DNA of 64,000 bases from Ferruginibacter sp. (GTDB lineage: Bacteria; Bacteroidota; Bacteroidia; Chitinophagales; Chitinophagaceae): assembly GCA_013141435.1 (NCBI GenBank), contig JABFQZ010000040.1, positions 1-64,000 of the forward strand. The letters are read 5' to 3'. A program made the translations under genes and the position numbers. Positions 40,799 to 48,520 of the stretch are shown piece after piece (the first letter of the stretch is position 1; each line of letters opens with the position of its first letter). The notes under the pieces are model-generated. The model worked only from the letters and a program-made list of their open reading frames with translations. It was not told the DNA's origin and did no database searches.

Positions 40799-41899
40799 AT
40801 GAGCCAAAAAAAGATAAACATTTCCTATAATGATTTTTCTGTAGTAGATTTATTTTGTGGGGTTGGTGGTTTGACTCATGGTTTTCTGAAGGAGAAATTT
40901 ATTATTGATGGGGGTGTTGACTTTGATAAAAGTTGTAAATATGCTTTTGAAAAAAATAATAAATCTAACTTTTATCATAATGATGTAACCAATTTTTCAG
41001 CAGAAGAATTAAATTCGATTTTCAGTAAAAATAAAAGAAAAATACTAGTAGGTTGTGCACCTTGTCAGCCATTCTCAATATATAATCATAAGAATTCGAA
41101 AGTAAATCGGCAATCTAATTTACCAAATGCAAAATGGAAATTACTTTATTCTTTTGCAGATTTAATTGATAAAGTTGAGCCAGAAATAATTTCAATGGAG
41201 AATGTACCTTTATTAATGAAGTTTGATAATGGAAAAGTGTTTAATGATTTTGTCAAAAGGTTAGAGGCAAAAAATTATTTTATAAGTCACTATATTGTGA
41301 ATGCTCAAGACTATGGTGTACCTCAAAGGAGAAAGCGGTTGGTTTTGTTTGGTTCTAAGCATGGCAAAATAGAGCTAATTGAAAAAACAATAAAAGGGAG
41401 AAAGTATAAAACTGTAAGGGATGCAATTGGATACCTACCACCTGTAGAGGATGGAATTGCTCATCCTAAAGATGCCTTGCATAGAGCAAGAAAACTCTCC
41501 GAATTAAATAAATTAAGAATACAATCAACTTCTGAGGGGGGATTTTGGAGAGACTGGGATAAAAGTCTATGGCTAGAGTGCCATAAAAAAGAATCTGGCA
41601 AAAGTTTTGGAAGTGTTTATGGGAGAATGAAATGGGATGATGTTGCACCAACTATGACAACTTATTGTACTGGTTTAGGAAATGGCCGATTTGGGCATCC
41701 TGTTCAAGATAGAGCAATAACTTTGAGAGAGGCAGCATTGATTCAAAGTTTCCCTAAAAATTACAAATTCATTGATCCAAATGCTACTTTCTCTTCTCCA
41801 AATATTGCAAGACAAATTGGTAACGCTGTACCTGTTGGTTTGGGAGTTGCAATTGCAAAAAGCATAAAAAAACATATCAAGCAAATTGGCAAAATCTAA
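40799..41899 (+). CDS. C5-cytosine DNA methyltransferase (orphan, cassette gene 1)
   Basis: 366 residues, full length for a C5-MTase. Motif I VVDLFCGVGGLTHGF (residues 15-29), motif IV with catalytic Cys89 in GCAPCQPFS, motif VI MENVPLL, motif VIII QRRKRLVLFGS, target-recognition region about 200-290, motif IX-like TLREAALIQSFP and motif X ARQIGNAVPVGLG. No restriction endonuclease or Vsr is adjacent. The 3' end overlaps the next gene by 14 bp, so methylase and GHKL kinase are translationally linked. The target sequence is unknown. As cassette gene 1 it may supply the self mark that keeps the downstream signalling proteins silent. Confidence 0.95.
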   Translation: MSQKKINISYNDFSVVDLFCGVGGLTHGFLKEKFIIDGGVDFDKSCKYAFEKNNKSNFYHNDVTNFSAEELNSIFSKNKRKILVGCAPCQPFSIYNHKNSKVNRQSNLPNAKWKLLYSFADLIDKVEPEIISMENVPLLMKFDNGKVFNDFVKRLEAKNYFISHYIVNAQDYGVPQRRKRLVLFGSKHGKIELIEKTIKGRKYKTVRDAIGYLPPVEDGIAHPKDALHRARKLSELNKLRIQSTSEGGFWRDWDKSLWLECHKKESGKSFGSVYGRMKWDDVAPTMTTYCTGLGNGRFGHPVQDRAITLREAALIQSFPKNYKFIDPNATFSSPNIARQIGNAVPVGLGVAIAKSIKKHIKQIGKI

Positions 41900-44039
41900 A
41901 ACTGAAGAAGATTCTTACGATTCTCTTAGATGGAGATTTGATGTAAATACTTTTCGACTTTTAGGTCGTGAATTAATTACTGATCGAATCACAGCTGTAT
42001 TTGAATTAGTAAAAAATTGTTATGATGCTAATTCAACTTATGTTAATGTGGAATTTCAAAATATTAAGACAAATTTTAAAGAAGCTAAAATTATTATTTC
42101 TGATAATGGCATAGGTATGTCATTTGAAGATATAAGAGACAAGTGGATGGTTGTAGGAACTAATAATAAAAGGGTTACACTTTTCACAGAACCTCCTTTT
42201 AATAGAAAGTTTGTTGGCGAAAAAGGAATTGGAAGATTTGCAGTAGATAAATTAGGTGAAAGGGTTTTAATACGTACTAAGCAAATAGGTTCAAACAAAT
42301 GGCTTAAGATAAATATTAATTGGGATGAATATGAAAATAAATCTTTAGTCTCAAAGGGAAATAATCAACTTTCTCTTTTTACAGAAATCGATAACAAATA
42401 TGAATGGGAAATTGGTGAACCTGATGAACATGGGACACAAATTATAATTTCTAAAATAAGTGATTCTTGGGATGAAAAAGATTTGAATTGGTTGTATAGA
42501 GAATTAGGGAAATTGGTTTCTCCTTTCTATAAAATATTTCCCAAGTTTGATATTTATTTAAATGCTCTAGATTTTGAAAATTTTACCAACAAACAAGTAA
42601 TACCTGAGCCAACAAGATTTTATTCACATCATGCTGAGATCGGATATGATTTAGTCACAAATAAACAAGAAACATTAAAATTTGACAAAGAAAGTGGGAG
42701 TTTAATTCTAGAAAAAGTCGAAATAAAATCATTTGGACCAATACATTTAAAAATGTTTTATTTTAATGAATCAGCTAAAAGGCAATACGGTAAAGTATAT
42801 AAAAATGATGAAACAAGAATCGATGGTATTAAAATATACCGAGATGGTATAATTACAACTCCATTTGCAGAAAGTACTGCAACAATTTCAAAAAGACGTG
42901 ACATTTTAGGAATTGATAAACGTAGATGGCAAGGAACATTTGATAAAGTAGGTACAAGAGAAATTATCGGCATTCTTGATATAAAGCAATCTGAAAACCC
43001 TAAAATAATAGATGCAACTAATAGGCAAGATTTTTTGGATAATCAAGAATATAGGGACTTAAAAGATTTTATTATTTTACAACTTGATGCATGGGGGGAA
43101 TTGAAGATGTATGAACGAGAATCAAAAAGAACTTTAGTAGAAATAAAACTTTTAAAAGCAGGGAAAGAAGTTAAGTACTTTTCTACAGAGCTAGCTAAAA
43201 TAGAGAATGATTTGGTAAAAAATAAGCCGGATTTAAAAGGGGTTTTTGATAATATAAATGCTCAAATTAATGAACTAAATACTGTTATTTCAGAAAGTAT
43301 TAGTGAACAAAAGAAATTTCAAACAGAAGTTACTAGAAAAGAAAATATTTACTTGAGCTTAATGTCTTTACAAGATTATGCTTCGAATATTTCTCATGCA
43401 ATTAGAACTTCTCTCGGGAAAATTAAAAGAATGGCTGAATTTTTTAAAATTAATTTCCCGAATGCCAAATATGATGTTTTTTTTAAACAATATGCAAATC
43501 TAATTTATGATGAAATGGCAGTATTATTGAAGGTAACAGATTTTATGTTGAGTTACGCTAGTTCAGATATTGATTTTGAAGATTTTAGCATTAAGGAATT
43601 AATAGAGGAGTTATTGTTAGAGAATTATTCACAAACATTTAAATCGGAAAAGATAAATGTTATCGTTGAAATAAAAGACGATTTTATTATTAATGCAAAT
43701 AAAAAGTTTTTTGAAGATATATTTCAAAATTTGATAGCTAATTCCATTAAAGCATTACAAGGTATAAATAACAAAACTATAAAATGCTCTGGTTTCTTAG
43801 ATGATAACAACTTTACACTTTATTTCTCTGATAATGGGAATGGTGTAAATAAAGGGGATGAAAAATGGATTTTTGGATTGTATAATACTCGGACTGCTGA
43901 AGCAGGGGGTGCAGGAATTGGATTGTATATTGTTGAAAAAAGAATAGAAGCCCTGAGAGGAACAGTTGAGTTAGTTGAAAATGAGATTAAACCTAAAGGT
44001 GCAACATTCAAAATTAAATTACCTTTCAATAAAACTTAA
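41886..44039 (+). CDS. Double-GHKL ATPase/sensor histidine kinase (cassette gene 2)
   Basis: 717 residues, no membrane segment. It contains two separate GHKL ATPase modules. The N-terminal one resembles HSP90/MORC/MutL-type HATPase_c_3: N-box VFELVKNCYDA (Glu40, Asn44), ISDNGIGM (Asp73) and GEKGIGRFAVDKLG (111-124). A central region and a predicted coiled coil (about 415-500) lead to a histidine-kinase H-box SHAIRTSLGKI with His504 and a second complete HATPase_c (N-box EDIFQNLIANSIKAL, SDNGNGV, GGAGIGLYIVEKRIEALRG). The start is a TTG at 41886 inside the methyltransferase end. Proposed role: the N-terminal clamp senses a DNA or methylation state and the C-terminal kinase phosphorylates the next gene product. 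The architecture is clear; the role is inferred. Confidence 0.85.
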   Translation: MAKSKTEEDSYDSLRWRFDVNTFRLLGRELITDRITAVFELVKNCYDANSTYVNVEFQNIKTNFKEAKIIISDNGIGMSFEDIRDKWMVVGTNNKRVTLFTEPPFNRKFVGEKGIGRFAVDKLGERVLIRTKQIGSNKWLKININWDEYENKSLVSKGNNQLSLFTEIDNKYEWEIGEPDEHGTQIIISKISDSWDEKDLNWLYRELGKLVSPFYKIFPKFDIYLNALDFENFTNKQVIPEPTRFYSHHAEIGYDLVTNKQETLKFDKESGSLILEKVEIKSFGPIHLKMFYFNESAKRQYGKVYKNDETRIDGIKIYRDGIITTPFAESTATISKRRDILGIDKRRWQGTFDKVGTREIIGILDIKQSENPKIIDATNRQDFLDNQEYRDLKDFIILQLDAWGELKMYERESKRTLVEIKLLKAGKEVKYFSTELAKIENDLVKNKPDLKGVFDNINAQINELNTVISESISEQKKFQTEVTRKENIYLSLMSLQDYASNISHAIRTSLGKIKRMAEFFKINFPNAKYDVFFKQYANLIYDEMAVLLKVTDFMLSYASSDIDFEDFSIKELIEELLLENYSQTFKSEKINVIVEIKDDFIINANKKFFEDIFQNLIANSIKALQGINNKTIKCSGFLDDNNFTLYFSDNGNGVNKGDEKWIFGLYNTRTAEAGGAGIGLYIVEKRIEALRGTVELVENEIKPKGATFKIKLPFNKT

Positions 44040-44041
44040 TA

Positions 44042-44665
44042 ATGACGAATAGAAATAAAATTGTTCTAATTCATGATGGGTTAATACCAAAGGTTGATCC
44101 ACTTTTGATAGAACTTCAAATGAAATTTGGAGCAGATCAAGTAATTCACTATGAAAATTCAAATAGCGGATTAGAGTACGTTACTAATAATTTGAATCAA
44201 AAAATTATTGTGATACTTGACATGAATTTTAGCAAAGGTGAATTATCTGGGCTACAGGTTTTTAAAAATATTAGAGAGATTACTTCTTTAGTTTATATTA
44301 TTTTGATAACAGCTGATGAGGTTATTAAAATAAAAAATGAAGATTTAATATTTTTAATTAATCATGATGCCTTCGCCTTGGAAAGTGTTACAACAGATTA
44401 TTCTAAAATTATAGAGTTAGTAGAAGATGCTTCACATAAATTAGACGCTAGAATTGATGCAGTTTTGGAAGATTGGATTTTTAAACAACCCGTTGAAAAA
44501 AGAGATGATCCATATTTAAAAACTAAAGACGGCAAAACTTATACTCTAAATAATATTCTTGAAAGTATAAGACAGCAAACCGAAATTGGAAAAAAAATGG
44601 AAAAAAATATATTAAAACTTACCATTGATTTGCTTTCAAGAAAAAAAACCGAACTAGATGATTAA
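44042..44665 (+). CDS. Receiver-domain protein (cassette gene 3)
   Basis: 207 residues. An N-terminal CheY-like receiver (about 5-125) has VLIHDG with Asp12 in the acidic pocket, phospho-acceptor Asp60 in VILDMNFSKGELSGL and Thr in IILITADE; the conserved Lys before the C-terminal helix (usually in KP) is not evident, the corresponding stretch reading ALESVTTDYSKIIELV. The C-terminal region (about 135-207) is a charged helical domain (EDWIFKQPVEKRDD, SIRQQTEIGKKMEKNILKLTIDLLSRKKTELDD) with no HTH, so it is probably not a DNA-binding regulator. It starts 2 bp after the kinase stop and overlaps the next gene by 8 bp. Likely relay between kinase and protease-like effector. Confidence 0.82.
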   Translation: MTNRNKIVLIHDGLIPKVDPLLIELQMKFGADQVIHYENSNSGLEYVTNNLNQKIIVILDMNFSKGELSGLQVFKNIREITSLVYIILITADEVIKIKNEDLIFLINHDAFALESVTTDYSKIIELVEDASHKLDARIDAVLEDWIFKQPVEKRDDPYLKTKDGKTYTLNNILESIRQQTEIGKKMEKNILKLTIDLLSRKKTELDD

Positions 44666-45281
44666 TACGATAATCGCTTATGATGACAACGATGGAACAC
44701 TTGGAGAATACTTTGAAAGCAGTCACGCTGATATTTATTTAACTATTAAGTCTAATAATTTTGTTGATAATATTTCGATTTCAGGTTTAAATTGTACTGA
44801 AATAAATATCAATTCGATTCTAGCTAAATTTGCTGGGAAAAAATTTATTTTTATTGCACTATCACATGGTAATTGTGATGAGTTTATTTCAAATGAAATA
44901 TTCATTAGTGCTGCAAATGCTCACCATTTTGCAAATTCATTCTTCTACTCAACAGCATGTTCTACAGGTAAAAATCTTGCTTATAAATTAATTGATACTG
45001 GTTGTCATTCATTTATTGGCTATGACGATGAAATAGAAATAATATTTGACTATTCAGATGTATTTTATACATGTGAAAATTTTGGAATTAAAACTTTTCT
45101 AGAAAATGACGAATTAATTGAAGTTTCATTTAATAAGATGAAAGAATTCTATAATTCAAAAATCGATGAGCTTATAACTGGAACTATGGATGACCTTATT
45201 GCTGCCTCTAGTTTAATGAAAAATCGAGATTGCTTAGTTTTGTTAGGAGATTGTAATCTTTCAAGGAATGATTTTAATTAA
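44658..45281 (+). CDS. Caspase/CHAT-like (clan CD) cysteine peptidase candidate (cassette gene 4)
   Basis: 207 residues, cytosolic. A strand ending in SHG (FIFIALSHGNCDEF, His70) and, 31 residues on, a second ending in ACSTG (SFFYSTACSTGKNLAYKLIDTGCHSFIGYDDE, Cys101) give the His/Cys dyad and strand-loop order of caspases, CHAT and gingipain-type peptidases (clan CD). The FIGYDD strand after the helix also fits CHAT/C25 proteins, which often read FIGS. Homology is inferred by eye, not searched. Position as last gene of the operon and translational coupling to the receiver protein suggest it is the effector. Alternatively it is a non-proteolytic Rossmann-like protein. Confidence 0.6.
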   Translation: MINTIIAYDDNDGTLGEYFESSHADIYLTIKSNNFVDNISISGLNCTEININSILAKFAGKKFIFIALSHGNCDEFISNEIFISAANAHHFANSFFYSTACSTGKNLAYKLIDTGCHSFIGYDDEIEIIFDYSDVFYTCENFGIKTFLENDELIEVSFNKMKEFYNSKIDELITGTMDDLIAASSLMKNRDCLVLLGDCNLSRNDFN

Positions 45282-45317
45282 ATAATGATTTTTTAAAATT
45301 TTAGCTAATTTCCTTCT

Positions 45318-45351
45318 AAAATGTCGAATTTTATCAAGTTGGCATTTTCTT
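45318..45351 (+). terminator. Weak terminator-like hairpin after the cassette
   Basis: AAAATGTC (45318-45325) pairs imperfectly with GGCATTTT (45341-45348), with a T-rich stretch afterwards. Located 37 bp after the last cassette gene. Confidence 0.4.
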
Positions 45352-45431
45352 TTTCCTCTATTTCCTATTTCTTATCTTATGTTATCGTCAACAAATTTTC
45401 GCTAAAATAATTTTGTGGAAAATAATTAAAT

Positions 45432-45791
45432 ATGAAAGTTGTTTTAAAACTAGAAGAAGTTGCTATGGCCGCAATGGGCATTTATTTGTTAAGAATATAC
45501 AATTTGGGGTTACCGATTTGGTTATGGGCCATCATTTTTTTCTCGCCAGATATTTCTATGCTGGGCTATTTGATAAACACCAAAATGGGAGCTATTTGTT
45601 ACAATATATTTCACCACAAGGGTATCGCAATTTTGGTTGCTGTGATTGGTTTTTATTTGCATGCTGATGTAATGCTGTCAATTGGCATATTGCTGTTTGC
45701 CCATGCATCTTTTGATAGGGTTTTTGGATACGGCCTAAAACATTTTGATGGGTTTAAAAATACCCATTTGGGAAGTTTAGAAAAAAAGTAA
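45432..45791 (+). CDS. DUF4260 membrane protein
   Basis: 119-residue protein with about three hydrophobic helices. KLEEVAMAAMGIYL, FFSPDISMLGYLINTKMGAICYNIFHH and LLFAHASFDRVFGYGLKHFDGFKNTHLG are the DUF4260 blocks (PDisMlGY, YN..HH, H...DR.fGYGLK....F..THLG). Function unknown. Convergent with the Crp/Fnr gene with a 4-bp gap, so the two are not an operon. Confidence 0.9.
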   Translation: MKVVLKLEEVAMAAMGIYLLRIYNLGLPIWLWAIIFFSPDISMLGYLINTKMGAICYNIFHHKGIAILVAVIGFYLHADVMLSIGILLFAHASFDRVFGYGLKHFDGFKNTHLGSLEKK

Positions 45792-45795
45792 TCAA

Positions 45796-46380
45796 TTATT
45801 TTTTTAAAACCCTGTTGCGTATGCGGCTCATACTTACAGCCGTGATGCCTAAATAATTTGCAATATAGTGCTGTGGTATTCTTTCAATAATTTTTTGTTT
45901 GTTGCTTGCCAGTAAAGAGAGGTAGCGCTCCTCAGGACTTTGTACCAAGAGGCTTACCATTCTTTCTTCGAGCCCCATGCCCAAATATTCGGCTAAGCGC
46001 CTGCCAAATTTTTGCCAAGCCATGCTTTGTTCATATAGGCTTTCTAGTATGGAGTAGGGGAATGAAATATAAGTTACATCACTCAATGCCTCAATGGTTA
46101 TAAGCGATGGCTTTTTAGTAATGCAACTGAAATAAGCGCAAACAAAATGATTTTCAAAAAAGAAATAAGTAGTTTTTTCTTCGCCATCTTTTGTATAAAA
46201 TTGGCGCAACATTCCACTTATAACAAAGCCTACTTCATTTGCTTTTTTTGATTCGGCAATAAATAATTCATTTTTGCGGAGGGTTTTTATGTGCAGGTGC
46301 GGTAACAGCAGCTCCCAATCAGAATCTGGTATAGCAGAAAAATTTTCTATTTGCTTTCTTAGATTATCAAACTCATTCAT
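45796..46380 (-). CDS. Crp/Fnr-family transcriptional regulator
   Basis: 194 residues. The N-terminal cyclic-nucleotide-binding beta-barrel (LHIKTLRKNELFIAESKKANEVGFVISGMLRQFYTKDGEEKTTYFFFENHFV) is followed by the long dimer helix and a C-terminal winged helix (ERIPQHYIANYLGITAVSMSRIRNRVLKK). It lacks the Cys cluster of FNR. Bacteroidota Crp-like regulators of this size are abundant, and the effector here is not known. Located between DUF4260 and the amidase. Confidence 0.9.
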   Translation of the reverse strand: MNEFDNLRKQIENFSAIPDSDWELLLPHLHIKTLRKNELFIAESKKANEVGFVISGMLRQFYTKDGEEKTTYFFFENHFVCAYFSCITKKPSLITIEALSDVTYISFPYSILESLYEQSMAWQKFGRRLAEYLGMGLEERMVSLLVQSPEERYLSLLASNKQKIIERIPQHYIANYLGITAVSMSRIRNRVLKK

Positions 46381-46416
46381 CTGTTTGGTAATGATTTTAT
46401 GTGTGTATATAAAACA

Positions 46417-48159
46417 TTATTTATCTCTAGCAACATCTCCCAAAAAATCCTTTATACCAAGTAAAATTTTTGCAATCATTTTATCCTGAAAAACAGGATT
46501 TAACACAAGCTCTTCCTCAGCAGGGTTGCTAAGAAATAAAGTTTCTACCAAAGCATTAGGATATTCGGTAGGGCTATTGAGCATAAAATTAAATGCTCCT
46601 ATATTGCCATATTCTTTTAACCCAAGCTCTAGCATACGTTTATGAATAGAGGAGCTTAAATTTTTGAACCCAATATATTTATACATAGAACTTGTGCCTC
46701 CTACATTTATTGGGTCGGCAGATGAGTTTAGATGTATGCTTATTAACAAATCGGGAGTGTTATCTCTATAAATTAAAATACGCTCTTTATTATCAACAAA
46801 TTTTTCAACAACCCTTGTCATTATTACTTTTGCCCCTTCTTTTTGTAAGGCTTGTTGTAGTTTTAAAGACAAAGCCAAAGTAATTTCTTTTTCGGAAGCT
46901 CCAGTAGGACCACCTGCACCAGTATTGCTGCCACCATGCCCTGCATCAACTGCAAACGTTAAATTTTTTAATGCTAAATTTTGAGGCTGTTGTTTTATTT
47001 TTATGATTAGTAAATTACCTTTGTAATAAACACTATGCCCCCAAAGTTGCTTGTGATTTAAAAAAATTGTTATACGAAAAACACCATCTTGTATTTGTTC
47101 ATATGTTACATTTTTTATTTCTTTACAGGTTTGTAATTGGGTTATCCAATTGGTATTATTAGTAGCACCAAATACATCTACCACAATTTTTGAGGGCTCT
47201 ATTTCTTGCACCGATTGGTAAGGCAACTTACTTGTAAGCCCCACAGCTACATAATCGTAAACACTATCGCCAAATACTTGCCAGCGCTCAGTTAAAGCCG
47301 ATCCTGCAAAGGTTCCTTTTGGTGCAAGTGTAACCACATCATCGGGTATATAAGCTGTTTTGTATGGTGCTAATTGTACTTTATAATTACCTCCAACTTT
47401 ACCAATTATTTTTAGTGGAATCATACTATCTATATACCCAATTTTTGCGCCTCCTAACCTATCATCTCCAAGGCCATACAGTAAATGTGCAAGCCTACCT
47501 TTGGTTATACATACATCGCTACTTAATGGATTTAAGATGGCAAATGTATTTTTTGTTTCTACAACTACCAGTTGCCCATCTTTACTTATAGCAATGGGTA
47601 TTTTTTTTGCTGCAAAACTATCGGTGGCTTTTATAATATACTCTCCCTGATAAATGCCAGCCATACCTTTAGTAACACTAGTTGGTAACTCATACAATAC
47701 AGCACCATTTATAGCACTTACATTACAACCTGGATATGCTTTTACTTTAAATTGTATTTTATCGCCAGTATTCAAAATTAAATTACCCTCCGGATAAGTT
47801 TGAATACTTTCGATACCAAGTGTTTTTACAGCCTCGACTGGTTTAGGTAATGCATAAGAAAAACCTATGGTTTTGGTTACCGTTTTTTCTGCTGCATTAG
47901 TAGCTTTAACAAGAAAACTTGTGTCGCCAGGGTTTAAGTTTATTTCGTAAGCAAAAGCGCCAGTACTATACACTTTTACTTTATTTTCATTTATAGTAAG
48001 CAAGCATGTTTTACAAGTACTGCCAATAATAAACTGCTTTGCCTTGGTTACTGTATTTACGGGTTTTGTAAGTTCCACAAGACGAATAAATGGATTATCC
48101 TGTGCTATTAATTTTGTAAATGAAAATACAAAAAGGAAAAAGAAAACATATTTGTGCAT
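46417..48159 (-). CDS. N-acetylmuramoyl-L-alanine amidase (Amidase_3), secreted
   Basis: 580 residues. Signal peptide MHKYVFFFLFVFSFTKLIAQ. About 380 residues of beta-rich N-terminal region with SH3-like or AMIN-like segments precede the catalytic domain: FAVDAGHGGSNTGAGGPTGASEKEITLALSLKL (zinc His and Glu), LLISIHLNSSADPINVGGTSSMYKY and the late VETLFLSNPAEEELVLNP with the catalytic Glu. It cleaves the amide bond between muramic acid and the stem peptide during daughter-cell separation. The large N-terminal part is longer than in typical AmiC and is probably a targeting domain. Confidence 0.93.
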   Translation of the reverse strand: MHKYVFFFLFVFSFTKLIAQDNPFIRLVELTKPVNTVTKAKQFIIGSTCKTCLLTINENKVKVYSTGAFAYEINLNPGDTSFLVKATNAAEKTVTKTIGFSYALPKPVEAVKTLGIESIQTYPEGNLILNTGDKIQFKVKAYPGCNVSAINGAVLYELPTSVTKGMAGIYQGEYIIKATDSFAAKKIPIAISKDGQLVVVETKNTFAILNPLSSDVCITKGRLAHLLYGLGDDRLGGAKIGYIDSMIPLKIIGKVGGNYKVQLAPYKTAYIPDDVVTLAPKGTFAGSALTERWQVFGDSVYDYVAVGLTSKLPYQSVQEIEPSKIVVDVFGATNNTNWITQLQTCKEIKNVTYEQIQDGVFRITIFLNHKQLWGHSVYYKGNLLIIKIKQQPQNLALKNLTFAVDAGHGGSNTGAGGPTGASEKEITLALSLKLQQALQKEGAKVIMTRVVEKFVDNKERILIYRDNTPDLLISIHLNSSADPINVGGTSSMYKYIGFKNLSSSIHKRMLELGLKEYGNIGAFNFMLNSPTEYPNALVETLFLSNPAEEELVLNPVFQDKMIAKILLGIKDFLGDVARDK

Positions 48160-48520
48160 GAGTGATAAGTTAAGAAAATTATTTACAAATTAAATTACTT
48201 GCTTCTGTATGAAATAAATTTGAATTCAAATTTTTAGTGAATTTTGAATAATGCCAAAAATAAATTTTTGTTTTTACAATAAAATACTTTTTTGTTTATT
48301 AGTAATATTATGTGTCATTTAAAAGAAATAATTTTATAATGCCATTAATAAATAAACTCTTTCTCCCTCTTTACTTTCTTAAAATTACATGCAATGATAT
48401 CTAAAATTAAATTCAAATAATTTGATAAAAATCAAGCCACACAGAAAGCTAAGCATAATGCTTTGTATATGAAAGACCTAATTTTTCTTTTTACTAAATT
48501 TTTCAGTACATTCGTAATGC
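48160..48520. other. Divergent 361-bp intergenic region amidase/rel
   Basis: AT-rich, without ORF or tRNA. It contains an 18-bp perfect palindrome AAATTTGAATTCAAATTT (48216-48233) and a small dyad AAGCATAATGCTT (48451-48463). A near -7 box TACATTCG lies 6 nt before the rel ATG. These could be operators for either divergent gene; nothing else is recognised. Confidence 0.5.

Noticed and set aside
40799-45281. Classical type II restriction-modification system
   Set aside because: No restriction endonuclease, Vsr or specificity subunit is found; the partner genes are signalling and protease-like.
45413-45667. 84-aa ORF overlapping DUF4260 in another frame
   Set aside because: The overlapping 119-aa frame has all DUF4260 motifs; this one has no recognisable feature.
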